Shown: positions 24,173-33,180 of the stretch, piece after piece | Numbering within the stretch: position 1 is the first letter of the stretch | How the letters are laid out: each line of letters starts with the position of its first letter | Origin: Nodosilinea sp. LEGE 06152 | Lineage (GTDB): Bacteria > Cyanobacteriota > Cyanobacteriia > Phormidesmidales > Phormidesmidaceae | Length of the DNA: 52,453 nucleotides | Direction of reading: 5' to 3' | Assembly (NCBI RefSeq): GCF_015207525.1 | Contig: NZ_JADEWR010000024.1 | Coordinates: 1 to 52,453 of the forward strand | Notes under the pieces: model-generated | Told to the model about the DNA's origin: nothing | The model's input: only the letters and a program-made list of their open reading frames with translations | The model's database searches: none | Translations under genes and position numbers: made by a program

Positions 24173-25972
24173 GTGGTGGCCCTAACCCGGCAGATTAGGC
24201 GATCGCAGTATCGTATCCTGGGGCTGGTCGGTCACGGACAGTTTGGCCGAGTCTACTGTGCCATTCACCGCACCACTGGCGAGCTGGTCGCCATTAAAGA
24301 CCTCCACAAAGACCGCTTCCCAACCCACAAGTTTTTGCGGGAGCTGCGGTTTTTAATTAGTCTGGAGCACCCTAGCATTGTCACCTGCCACGCCCTGGAG
24401 CACTCCACCAGCGGGCGGCAGCTGGTGCTCGACTACTGTGAGGGGGGCACCCTGCGATCGCTGCTGGAAAGCGATACCTTACTCACGGTGCAGGAGGTGT
24501 TGGGCTTCGCGCTCGATATTCTCGCGGCCCTGGAGTGCGCCCACCGTCAGGGCATTGTGCACTGCGACATCAAACCCGAAAACATTCTCATGGAGCTGAC
24601 CCCTGGCGGCTGGGTGGCGCGGGTGTCTGACCTGGGCATTGCCCGCCTCAGTCAGGAGGCCGCCGAAGCGGATATGGGCCACACGGGGTCGCCCGCCTAC
24701 ATGGCCCCCGAGCGGTTTTACAACCAGCATCCCCCCGCCGCCGACCTCTACGCGGTGGGCATTATTTTGTACGAGCTACTGCTGGGCCAGCGCCCCTTTT
24801 CGGGCACTCCCATGGAACTCATGGTGGCTCACTTAAACCGCCATCCGATCGTACCGGCGCAGGTACCAGAGGTGTTGAGTCAAGTACTGCGCAAGGCTCT
24901 GCAAAAGCTGCTGCCCAAGCGCTACGTTACAGCCCGAGACATGCGCACCGACTTGATGGCAGTGTACGAAACTTGCCAAACCCAGGGGCTGCTGACCCAG
25001 CCCGCCTGTCTGAAGGGGTTGCCTGAGGTTGACCTGGCCTCAGACTTGCCCTTTGTGCCGCTGCCCCACTCGACGGTGGTGATGGGGCTAGTTCCGCTCC
25101 CTAAGGGGCATCTGGTTGTAACCTGCGGCCAGCAGCGGGTGTGGTTTTACCACTGGGCTCAGGCAGGCATGGCCGCGCCCCAGGTGAGTCAGGGGTTTAC
25201 GCTACCCGCCCCGGTGCACGCCTTTTTGTCCATTCCTCAGGGCGGAATCATTGTTACCGCCGAGTCGCTGCACCTGCTGTCGATGACCCACGGCCTGGGC
25301 TGTATTGCCCAGGGCACTCACCCCAACCAAGTGGCGGTGGCCCCAAACGGCCGCTGGTTTGCTACCGCTGCGCAGGCAACCAGCGACTGGGTAAAGGTCT
25401 CGATGCGCCAGCTGACGATGCCGCCGGGTCAGGGGGTCAAAATATCGGCTCCGAAGACGGCAACCCTGCCCAGCCAGCCGGGGGATCGGCTGGTGGCGCT
25501 GATGGCTACGGACAACCGCCATGCGACGTTGGTAGTACGTCGGGGCAGCCGCACGCTGTTCCACGGCGTTACGCGCCGAGGCACCTACCTGGGCACGATT
25601 TCGGCGTCGATACCAATTTACAATCTGGTCGCCACCAGCCACCCCTACCGCTACCTGGCCCTCGAAGAAAACTGCCCCAACGCCGTGCTGATTGTGGATT
25701 TAATGCCGTTTAGAATGTTGCGCTATCGGGTTGATATCGCGCCTCACTGGCTATTCGAGACTGCGGTAGGCTACGGTTTGCTCAGCCAGGATGGAGAATT
25801 TGCGCTGATCAATGACGAAGGCCGGGTGATGAACCGCATGACCGGACTGCCTCGCCCGACGGCGATCGCGCAGCGCACGCCTGCACAGTACCTGTGGAGC
25901 GTAAACGAGGGCGATCGCAGTCGTATCTACACGGTCAATCTGGGCGATTTAGCGCCGGATATTTTGTTCTAG
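24173..25972 (+). CDS. Serine/threonine protein kinase (SpkG-like)
   Basis: A 599-residue Hanks-type kinase starting at GTG. The kinase domain (about 12-270) has the glycine loop VGHGQFGRVY, VAIK lysine, the catalytic loop HCDIKPEN, DLG in place of DFG, and the MAPE motif. The C-terminal 300 residues are rich in beta-strand pattern and could form a propeller-like sensor or docking domain. No transmembrane helix is evident. Position at the end of a V4R/phycobiliprotein-like cluster matches SpkG (slr0152) in Synechocystis, where the cluster is linked to PSII assembly. That equivalence is inferred from gene order, not alignment. Confidence 0.85.
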   Translation: MVALTRQIRRSQYRILGLVGHGQFGRVYCAIHRTTGELVAIKDLHKDRFPTHKFLRELRFLISLEHPSIVTCHALEHSTSGRQLVLDYCEGGTLRSLLESDTLLTVQEVLGFALDILAALECAHRQGIVHCDIKPENILMELTPGGWVARVSDLGIARLSQEAAEADMGHTGSPAYMAPERFYNQHPPAADLYAVGIILYELLLGQRPFSGTPMELMVAHLNRHPIVPAQVPEVLSQVLRKALQKLLPKRYVTARDMRTDLMAVYETCQTQGLLTQPACLKGLPEVDLASDLPFVPLPHSTVVMGLVPLPKGHLVVTCGQQRVWFYHWAQAGMAAPQVSQGFTLPAPVHAFLSIPQGGIIVTAESLHLLSMTHGLGCIAQGTHPNQVAVAPNGRWFATAAQATSDWVKVSMRQLTMPPGQGVKISAPKTATLPSQPGDRLVALMATDNRHATLVVRRGSRTLFHGVTRRGTYLGTISASIPIYNLVATSHPYRYLALEENCPNAVLIVDLMPFRMLRYRVDIAPHWLFETAVGYGLLSQDGEFALINDEGRVMNRMTGLPRPTAIAQRTPAQYLWSVNEGDRSRIYTVNLGDLAPDILF

Positions 25973-26047
25973 CTATCGTTTTGGGCATCTTTTACACAAT
26001 TTAGGCGACACTATAGGGCGGTTGTTTCAAACACTAAGATTAAGCCC

Positions 26048-26437
26048 ATGCTGGAGTTTATGACCCTGCCCAACAACGTGCTGCCTCCGGTGGCTCCCTA
26101 CTCCCATGCGGTAAGAGCCGGGGATTTTTTATTTGTGACTGGGCAGCTGGCAGAGGATCCGGCCACGGGCGAGGTGGTCAAAGGTCCAATTGAAGAGCAG
26201 ACCCGTCGAGTGATGGAAAATTTGGCCCTGGTGCTTGAGCACGGGGGCAGCGGCTTTAACAAAGTGGTGATGGCGCGCATTTTTGTCACCGACTTTCGCT
26301 ATTACGAAACGGTGAACGCCATCTACCAGTCGTACTTTGGCCATGCCCCCCAGCCCAGCCGCACCACAGTAGGCGTGACGGCGCTGGCGGGCTATGGGGA
26401 TGTGGAGATTGATTTAATTGCGTACTGCGGAGAATAA
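26048..26437 (+). CDS. ridA: RidA-family reactive intermediate deaminase
   Basis: A 129-residue YjgF/YER057c/UK114 protein. PYSHAVRAGDFLFVTGQLAE near the N-terminus and PSRTTVGVTALAGYGDVEID near the end contain the conserved Arg that binds the carboxylate of enamine/imine substrates. RidA hydrolyses reactive 2-aminoacrylate-type intermediates released by PLP enzymes. It forms a trimer. Monocistronic; it lies 75 bp after the kinase gene, on the same strand, and may be read through from it. The start is ATG 26048, with a second in-frame ATG four codons later. Confidence 0.93.
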   Translation: MLEFMTLPNNVLPPVAPYSHAVRAGDFLFVTGQLAEDPATGEVVKGPIEEQTRRVMENLALVLEHGGSGFNKVVMARIFVTDFRYYETVNAIYQSYFGHAPQPSRTTVGVTALAGYGDVEIDLIAYCGE

Positions 26438-26549
26438 ACTGAAGCATGAATCTGGGTGAGGGCAAATGGCCGTTTGCCCATACGAGAGACTTTGCCGTTT
26501 TGATTGGTACCTGTATCCAGCAAGGCTCGCTTTTTAGCTGCCATCCCTC

Positions 26550-27503
26550 CTATTCTCCAGATCGGGGGGCCCGTCGCCTGGTGCCAAACATGTGGGCATA
26601 CACATAGGAAAACTCGCAGCCTGCAAAAAAGATTTGGCAGGCCAAAAAAATCCACAGCATCAGAATCATCACGCTGCCGATCACGCCGTAGGAAATGAAG
26701 CGGCTGCCCAGGCTGATGACGCTGTTGCTGACCAGCCACTGCAGCCCGGCCAGCAGCAGGGTAGTCAGCAGGGCACCGGGCCAGATGTCGCGCCAGGAGA
26801 GTTTGATCGAAGGCAGAATGCGGAACAGCCCGGCGATCGCAAACCCCAGGGCCAAAAACGACCAGCCCGCCTCCAGGCTTTTGCTCAAAATGGCTTCGTC
26901 AATGGTGAGCAGGTCAAAGGTTGCTTGAAAGGTATTTACCAGGGTAAGAATGACCTTAATCACAATCTGCGACAGCAGCGAGGCCAGCAGCAGCAGCGCC
27001 GTGGCCAGCACCAGCAAAAACGCCGACAGCTTGTTGACCACAAAAAAGAGCACCATGCGGACGGGCGACCCGGCTTCGCTGACGCGGCTGGGAGTTTCCC
27101 AGATTTTATTTACCGATCGCTTCAAAATTGCAAAGATGGTGCTGGCGGCAAACAGCAAAATGCCAAAGCCAATCAACCCCGCTCCGACGCTGTTTTCGTA
27201 GAGAGAAACGATGGTGTCTTTAATTAGCTCGTGCACCTCGGGGGGCAGGTAGCGCACAACCACCGCCTCGATAGCCTCAAACACCTCGGTATTTGGCCCT
27301 ACCAGCGCCCCGGCCACGCTCAGCACTACCAGCAGCAGCGGAAACAGCGAAAACAGCGCGTAGTAGGACAGCGCCGCCGCCATACCGGGCACGTTGTCGC
27401 GATCCCACTTGAGCCAGGTTTGCACGAGCAGCTGGGCGGGTTTGGAGGGCAGCACCTGGGTGCGCAGGTAGGGCAGCAGGCGCGATCGCACGTAGTTGAG
27501 CAT
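26550..27503 (-). CDS. YihY/BrkB-family membrane protein
   Basis: A 317-residue protein with about six transmembrane helices. It carries the family signature KWDRDNVPGMAAALSYYALF and SLFPLLLVVLSVAGALVGP at about residues 32-70, then EVHELIKDTIVSLYENSVGA, and a late GSRFISYGVIGSVMILMLWI segment. The family was once misannotated as RNase BN; its transport or envelope role is not established. It lies 57 bp downstream of the large hybrid kinase gene on the same strand, so it may be cotranscribed. Confidence 0.9.
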   Translation of the reverse strand: MLNYVRSRLLPYLRTQVLPSKPAQLLVQTWLKWDRDNVPGMAAALSYYALFSLFPLLLVVLSVAGALVGPNTEVFEAIEAVVVRYLPPEVHELIKDTIVSLYENSVGAGLIGFGILLFAASTIFAILKRSVNKIWETPSRVSEAGSPVRMVLFFVVNKLSAFLLVLATALLLLASLLSQIVIKVILTLVNTFQATFDLLTIDEAILSKSLEAGWSFLALGFAIAGLFRILPSIKLSWRDIWPGALLTTLLLAGLQWLVSNSVISLGSRFISYGVIGSVMILMLWIFLACQIFFAGCEFSYVYAHMFGTRRRAPRSGE

Positions 27504-27560
27504 AGGGGTAGGCCGGTGAAACCGAGGGTATTATCGCCCGCAGCCGATGCCGACCCGGCC

Positions 27561-30500
27561 CTAGCAGGCTGGCGATCGGGGCTGCACTAGGGTGGCGATC
27601 GTGCTCACCAGTAGGTCGGGCTCGATGGGTTTGGCCAGGTGCAGCTGAAAGCCAGCGGCGAGGGCCTGCTGCTGGTTGACCTCTCCGGCGTAGGCGGTGA
27701 GGGCGATCGCGGGGATATTGCCCCCCTGGTCGTGCAGCCGTTTGCGGATCTGCTGAATCAGCGCGTAGCCATTCATTTCGGGCATGCCGATATCGCACAG
27801 CAGCAGGTCGGGCACCGCCTGGTTGAGCTGGCTGAGGGCCTGAATGGCAGAGGCCGCCGTGGCTACCTCTGCCCCCGCCTGGGTGAGAATGAAGGAGGCC
27901 AGCTCGCGCATGTCGGCCTCGTCGTCTACCACCAAGATTCGTAGCCCGGTTAGGTCGGTCGCCTGGTTAAGGGGGGCCGCGGCAGACGGCTGATTCTGGC
28001 TGGTCAGGGCCAGCGGTAGCCGCACCGTAAAGGTTGCACCCAGGTTCTGGCCTGGGCTTTCGGCGGTAACCAGCCCGCCGTGCAGTTCGGTGAGCTGGCG
28101 CACGATCGCCAGCCCCAGGCCTAGGCCGCCAAACTGTCGGGTGGTGGTGCCATCCTCCTGGCGGAAGTAGTCAAACACGTGGGGCAAGAAGTTGGGGTGA
28201 ATGCCTTTGCCGGTATCTCTAACCTGAATTTGAGCGTAGGTGTCAACTTGATCCAGGGTGATGGCGACCTGCCCACCCGCTGGGGTGAACTTGACCGCGT
28301 TGGAGAGCAGGTTCCACACCACCTGCTGGAGCCGGTTGGTGTCGCCTAAGACCTGGCCCGCGATCGCCTCCAGCCTGGTTTGAATTTGAATCCGTTTGGC
28401 TTCCGCCGCCAGGCGAACGGTTTCAGCCGCCGCTTCAATGGTGGTGACTAGGTTTACCGGAGCAATGGTCAAAGTCAGCTTGCCCTGCAAAATACGGGAG
28501 ACATCGAGCAGGTCTTCGATTAGCTGGGCCTGAAGTTTGGCGTTGCGCTCAATGGTTTCGAGGGCCTGGTCGGTTTTGGCCGCATCCAGCGGTTTGCTGC
28601 GCAATAGTCTGACCCAGCCCAGAATTGGATTCAGGGGCGACCTGAGCTCGTGGGACAGGACGGCCAAGAACTCGTCTTTGATGCGGTTGGCGGCTTCGGC
28701 TTTGGTGCGATCGCGCTGGGCAGCCTGGTAGAGCTGGGCATTTTCGATCGCCAGCGAAGCCCGATGGGCCAGTTCTTCGGCCAGCTGCAAATCGGCGGTC
28801 GTGTAGCGGCGGCCCGACTCCGCCGAGATAAACGAGATCACGCCGATGATGCGGTCTTGGCTACACAGCGGTACTGTCATTACGGAGCTAAAGCCCACCT
28901 GCCGCAAAATCTCTAAATGCTCAGGGTCTTTGGCGGCATGCACCAGCAGCTCATCGGGAATTTCGGGCACCAGGTCGGGTTGCCCAGTGCGCAGGGTGAG
29001 GGCGGCACCGCGCTCGGCCTCGGTGTCTAACGGGTACTTATCTCGGATCTGGTAGGCCCATTCCAGTTTGGCTGGGTCAATGTGGGCCACAGCAATTTGG
29101 TCAATCGCGCCACTCTCTTCCGCAATGTGGACGGTACACCAGTCGGCCAATTCTGGCACGGTGAGCCGGGCAACTTGCTCCAGGGTGGTTTGGTAGTCGA
29201 GAGACGACGCCAGCACCGCGCTCGACTCAGCAAGAAACCGCTGGGCGTGCTCTAGCTTGACCTGCTCAGTGACATCGACCACGTAGGCTAAAAGCCGCTC
29301 TACCCGCTGGTCTGAGTCGACCGTTGGCAGGTAGTAGACGTTGTAGTAGCCGGGACGGCGATCGTCGCGGCCAGGAGTGTTAATGGGCAGGTTTGGCGAG
29401 AGAAACGGCTGACCCGTGGCATAAATTTGACGAAAAACGTCAACAATTTCGGGATCGACTTGGCCAAATAGATCTTGAATAGACTTACCCAGGTGATAGT
29501 CACGGGGTAACCCATTGATCTCGGCTAGGGCTTCGTTGATGGCGATATAGCGCTGCTCACTGTCCAATAGCGCCAGCCCAATGGGGGAGGTGTCAACGAT
29601 GGTTGCCAACTGCTGCTGGGCGGCTTCAGCCTGGGCTCGGGCCAGGCGTTCTCGCTCTAGCCACTGTTCTCGCTCCTGCTCGGCTTGCTTGCGCTCGGTG
29701 ACATCCAGCACCAGAGACAAAACCGAGGTCATCTGTCCCGACTCATCTCTAAGGCTGGAGTTGTACCACTCGCAGTGGACCACGGCGCGATCTTTGGTGT
29801 AGTTGCGGTTGTAGGAAAAAATGTGGGACTCTTCACCGTAAACCAACCGGCGGCAGGATTCAGTAACCGGTTCTAGATCGTCTTCGTAGATCAGCGGGAT
29901 CTCGGCTAGCGTTTTGCCCAGCATTTCTTCGGCTCGCCAACCCAGAATGCGCTCGGCACCCGCAGACCACCGGGTCACGCGAAAGTCTCGATCCCACTCG
30001 ACAACGGCCATCGGCGTGTTTTCAACGTGAAAGTTGAGCTTTTGCAGCGCTTGATGCAGGGCCTCTTCTGCCTGCTTGCGCTCAGTAATATCGATTACCG
30101 CACCGATCGACTGCCTGGGGTTGCCTTGAACGTCGTAGGAAAACTGCCCTCTAGCCTCGACCCAGCGAATAGAACCATCGGGCCAGCGCAGGCGATATTC
30201 GTGGTGGTACTCAGTGCGGTCTTGAATTGCCTGCCGGAGCTTTGCCTTGGCCAGTGCCAGATCATCGGGATGGACGCGGTCGGCCCACATCCTGTAGCTC
30301 GGTTCGCCCTCGTCGGGCTGGTAACCCAGTATGGTGAAATGTCCTGCCGACCAGCGGATGACGTTAGTTTGCAGGTCTCGTTCCCAAGTGCCCATGCGGC
30401 CAACGTTAAGAGCGATCTGGAGCCGCGCTTCGCTTTCGCGCAGCTCTGCTTCGGCCCGCGATCGCTCCACGGCCAGCCAGGTTTTTTCGGCAATGCGCTC

Positions 30501-32843
30501 CATCAGAGCCGCGTCGTCGGCCGTCCAGTGGCGCGGCGTGGCGTGGTGGAGCACCAGCAGGGCCACAAACCGCCCCCGCTTTACCAGCGGCACGCAAACC
30601 AGCGATTTGGTTTCAATGGCGGCAAAGGCTACCGCTCCGACCCCAGCGGTGCGAGGGTCGCGATCAACATCGTCAACCACGACGGTTTTGCCCTGCTTGA
30701 GCTCGGCAATGATGTCAACCCCAAACGAATCCATGTGGTGTTTGCCGACAACGCTAATAACGCCGTCGCAGTAGTCGCGCTCGACGATCACATGGTCTTG
30801 GGCGGCGTCAATTTCGCCGTAGGCACAGCGGTTGACGTTGAAGTGCTGGCCGGTGGCATTGACCACCTGCCAGACAATTTCCTCGGAGTCTTGCAGGGTG
30901 CGAGCGGCGTCGTTTAGCTCAATTAGAAACTGCTGCTGCCGTTCTTTGCGCTGCAGTTCGGCCAGCAGGGCCTCGCGGTTGGCTTCGATTTGCTTGCGAT
31001 CGGTAATGTCGATCGAAACCCCGATCATGCGCACGGCTTGCCCGGCTTCGTTGAGGTAGACCTGTCCCTGGCTCTTGAGCCACCGCACCCCACCGTCGGG
31101 GGCAATCACTCGATAGTCTTGGGCAAAGGCCCGATTTCCCACCACGGCTTGCTCGGTCGCCTGCCTGAGCAGCGGTCGATCGTCGGGGTGAATGCAGGCT
31201 CTAAATGCCTTGGTGGTGCCCACCTGCATACCCCAAATCTCTTCGGCATTGGGAGAACATACAACCTGCTGCGTTTCTAGATCCACATCCCAGGCCACCA
31301 TTCGGGCCGATGAGAGGGCTAGCTGTAACCGTTCTTCGGCCTGCCGCAGATTTGCCTCAATCTGCTTGAGGCGGGTCACATCCTGAAACATGCCAATGCC
31401 GATCGCCGGGTGTCCGTACATGGCGGGCAATATTTCTCCCCAGCACAGGGTGGCGCGAATGCCGCCGGGGGTATGCCAGTTCATCTCGTAGTTCTGTAGC
31501 TGCTCCCCACGGGCAATCAGCACGGCGGGCATTTGGTCGGTTGGAATGCGACCGCCCTGGGCATCGGTGCAGTAGTAGGCGTTGGCATATTCCTCTAAAG
31601 ATTTGTTTTTAGGTAGATCGCCCCCGGCTAACTCATTGGCAATGCGATTGGCAAACGTGACGTTTGCGGTTTCTGGTTCAATGAAAACAGTGGGCGTTGG
31701 CATCAGATCGAGAACGGCTTCTAACCATTTCTGCTGGTTTTCAAGGTCTTCCGCCTGCTGTCTGAGGAGCCTTTCGGTGTGCTGCCGTTCGGTAATGTCT
31801 TGAAACACTACAACGGCCGCCAAAATTTGCCCCTGCTTATCTAAAATTGGGGCCGAACTAACTGTAATCACGGTACGCTGACCATCCTCCTGGCGCAGCT
31901 CCATCACCTCATCGCTAATGACGTCACCGGCTCTCAGCGATCGCGCCAGCGGATACTCATGGGACTCGTACTTTTGGCCATCGGAGCGAAACACCTCAAA
32001 GGGCATGATGGACACATAGTCTTCCAGTTCGTAGGAGTGCTCGTAGCTATAGCCCAAGATTTGTTTCGCCTGCTCGTTGGCCAGCATTAATTTGTTAGAC
32101 GCGGCCTCGGCAATCAAAACGCCCGCCGGCATCTGTCGCAGCACCGCTTCAAACTGAGCCCGTTCTGTTGCCAACTCGCGGAGCAATTGCTCTCGTTCCG
32201 CCTCCGCTTGCTTGCGGTCGGTGACATCTCGAAAATAAACCGTGAGGCCCTCCGCCGAGGGATAGGCTATGGCCTCGATCCAGCACTGCACCGGCTCGCC
32301 AAACTCTTCCCAGGCGACCGGCACTTGCTCTGCGATCGCCCGGTGCATGGCCTTGTAGGCTACCCCATCCACCAGCTCAGGAAAAACCTCTTGCCAAACC
32401 TCCCTGCCAAGCAGGTCTTCTGGCACTCTGTGCAAAATCTGGGCCGCCGCCCGATTGACGTAGGTGTAGCGCCAGTCGCGGTCAAAGGCCACAAAGGCAT
32501 CGGTGATACTCTCCAAAATGGCGGTGACCTTGCGTTCCGTTGCCCGGTCTACCTGAGTTGAGGTACTGGCTAGCTGCGCCTCCAGCGCCTGTTTTTGCTG
32601 CTGTAGCTCAAGCAGCTGGGCTTGCAGCCGCCCGATTTGAGCATTTTCTTCGTCGCAGCCGGTAGCGTCTGCCGCGCCTAAACTGCGGGCAAACCGCTCA
32701 ATGACTTCGGAGCGGGACGTGCCTCGCTGCTGCGCCACTTGATCGAGCGATCGCCAGGCCGTGTGGGTTAGAGATAGGCTGACTCGATGTTTTGTCTCTC
32801 GCTCCCAGTTGTTCACAAACTTGCCGCTCGCGTCGCGTCTCAT
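27561..32843 (-). CDS. Hybrid histidine kinase with N-terminal ribbon-helix-helix domain
   Basis: A 1760-residue multidomain kinase from the ATG at 32843 (MRRDASGKFVNNW); a TTG 63 bp upstream extends the frame. Approximate order: CopG/Arc-like ribbon-helix-helix (18-50: VSLSLTHTAWRSLDQVAQQR then GTSRSEVIERFARSL); a coiled coil; four PAS; a GAF (about 630-790); three more PAS; a second GAF (about 1195-1360); HisKA with the phospho-acceptor His in LAVLSHELRSPLNPILGWVR; HATPase with NLLSNAVKFTP, DTGKGI and GLGLGLAIV; and a C-terminal receiver with its Asp in LLLCDIGMPEMNG. No transmembrane helix is apparent, so it is cytosolic. The DNA-binding-type N-terminus is unusual for a histidine kinase. 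A YihY gene follows after 57 bp. Confidence 0.9.
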   Translation of the reverse strand: MRRDASGKFVNNWERETKHRVSLSLTHTAWRSLDQVAQQRGTSRSEVIERFARSLGAADATGCDEENAQIGRLQAQLLELQQQKQALEAQLASTSTQVDRATERKVTAILESITDAFVAFDRDWRYTYVNRAAAQILHRVPEDLLGREVWQEVFPELVDGVAYKAMHRAIAEQVPVAWEEFGEPVQCWIEAIAYPSAEGLTVYFRDVTDRKQAEAEREQLLRELATERAQFEAVLRQMPAGVLIAEAASNKLMLANEQAKQILGYSYEHSYELEDYVSIMPFEVFRSDGQKYESHEYPLARSLRAGDVISDEVMELRQEDGQRTVITVSSAPILDKQGQILAAVVVFQDITERQHTERLLRQQAEDLENQQKWLEAVLDLMPTPTVFIEPETANVTFANRIANELAGGDLPKNKSLEEYANAYYCTDAQGGRIPTDQMPAVLIARGEQLQNYEMNWHTPGGIRATLCWGEILPAMYGHPAIGIGMFQDVTRLKQIEANLRQAEERLQLALSSARMVAWDVDLETQQVVCSPNAEEIWGMQVGTTKAFRACIHPDDRPLLRQATEQAVVGNRAFAQDYRVIAPDGGVRWLKSQGQVYLNEAGQAVRMIGVSIDITDRKQIEANREALLAELQRKERQQQFLIELNDAARTLQDSEEIVWQVVNATGQHFNVNRCAYGEIDAAQDHVIVERDYCDGVISVVGKHHMDSFGVDIIAELKQGKTVVVDDVDRDPRTAGVGAVAFAAIETKSLVCVPLVKRGRFVALLVLHHATPRHWTADDAALMERIAEKTWLAVERSRAEAELRESEARLQIALNVGRMGTWERDLQTNVIRWSAGHFTILGYQPDEGEPSYRMWADRVHPDDLALAKAKLRQAIQDRTEYHHEYRLRWPDGSIRWVEARGQFSYDVQGNPRQSIGAVIDITERKQAEEALHQALQKLNFHVENTPMAVVEWDRDFRVTRWSAGAERILGWRAEEMLGKTLAEIPLIYEDDLEPVTESCRRLVYGEESHIFSYNRNYTKDRAVVHCEWYNSSLRDESGQMTSVLSLVLDVTERKQAEQEREQWLERERLARAQAEAAQQQLATIVDTSPIGLALLDSEQRYIAINEALAEINGLPRDYHLGKSIQDLFGQVDPEIVDVFRQIYATGQPFLSPNLPINTPGRDDRRPGYYNVYYLPTVDSDQRVERLLAYVVDVTEQVKLEHAQRFLAESSAVLASSLDYQTTLEQVARLTVPELADWCTVHIAEESGAIDQIAVAHIDPAKLEWAYQIRDKYPLDTEAERGAALTLRTGQPDLVPEIPDELLVHAAKDPEHLEILRQVGFSSVMTVPLCSQDRIIGVISFISAESGRRYTTADLQLAEELAHRASLAIENAQLYQAAQRDRTKAEAANRIKDEFLAVLSHELRSPLNPILGWVRLLRSKPLDAAKTDQALETIERNAKLQAQLIEDLLDVSRILQGKLTLTIAPVNLVTTIEAAAETVRLAAEAKRIQIQTRLEAIAGQVLGDTNRLQQVVWNLLSNAVKFTPAGGQVAITLDQVDTYAQIQVRDTGKGIHPNFLPHVFDYFRQEDGTTTRQFGGLGLGLAIVRQLTELHGGLVTAESPGQNLGATFTVRLPLALTSQNQPSAAAPLNQATDLTGLRILVVDDEADMRELASFILTQAGAEVATAASAIQALSQLNQAVPDLLLCDIGMPEMNGYALIQQIRKRLHDQGGNIPAIALTAYAGEVNQQQALAAGFQLHLAKPIEPDLLVSTIATLVQPRSPAC

Positions 32844-32906
32844 GGAGGATGGAACCGTGTATATAAACGGTAAATTCCATTCAACTCGACTCTGTTGTAA
32901 ATACAA

Positions 32907-33180
32907 ATCTTCCGTAAGGAGGATGTTTTAGCTCAACCGAGCACTACGCCAGGGCTGTGCCCTAAAAAGGGTCTAGAGCGATGGCTACAGGCCTGTTTGC
33001 TATCCAAGTTTTTGCTCTTGACAACTGTTTTGCTCGGGTTTGATCGGGGGTTTTTGAACTCGGACTTGCTCTAAACATAGCCGTTCCCTAAACGAAGTCA
33101 TTGGCGTTCGCGAAGCGAGTGCTGGGCACTCAGCCGCGCCAGCGGCATGGAAAATTTGTATCAGTATGTTACGGAGCCCG
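32907..33180. other. Gap between the two hybrid kinase genes
   Basis: It contains the partial copy of the inverted-repeat element (33077-33140). Before it lies a segment (about 33025-33070) that partly matches, in reverse complement, the DNA at about 14148-14180 (CTGTTTTG, GGTTTTTGA, CTCGGACT blocks). The promoter of the ribbon-helix-helix kinase should lie at the left end. No gene was found. Confidence 0.45.
33077..33140. mobile_element. Partial copy of the 86-bp inverted-repeat element
   Basis: Starting with the same ATAGCCGTTCCCT terminus, this copy reads AACGAAGTCATTGGCGTTCG and then GCGAGTGCTGGGCACTCAGC. This is the reverse complement of the 14252-14337 element with a few substitutions. 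The distal inverted repeat (AGGGAACGGCTAT) is absent, so the element is truncated or diverged toward the kinase stop codon. Confidence 0.6.

Noticed and set aside
30027..30917. Long plus-strand frame inside the ribbon-helix-helix kinase gene
   Set aside because: It mirrors coding sequence of PAS/GAF domains in the opposite strand; such long shadow frames are expected in G+C-rich genes.
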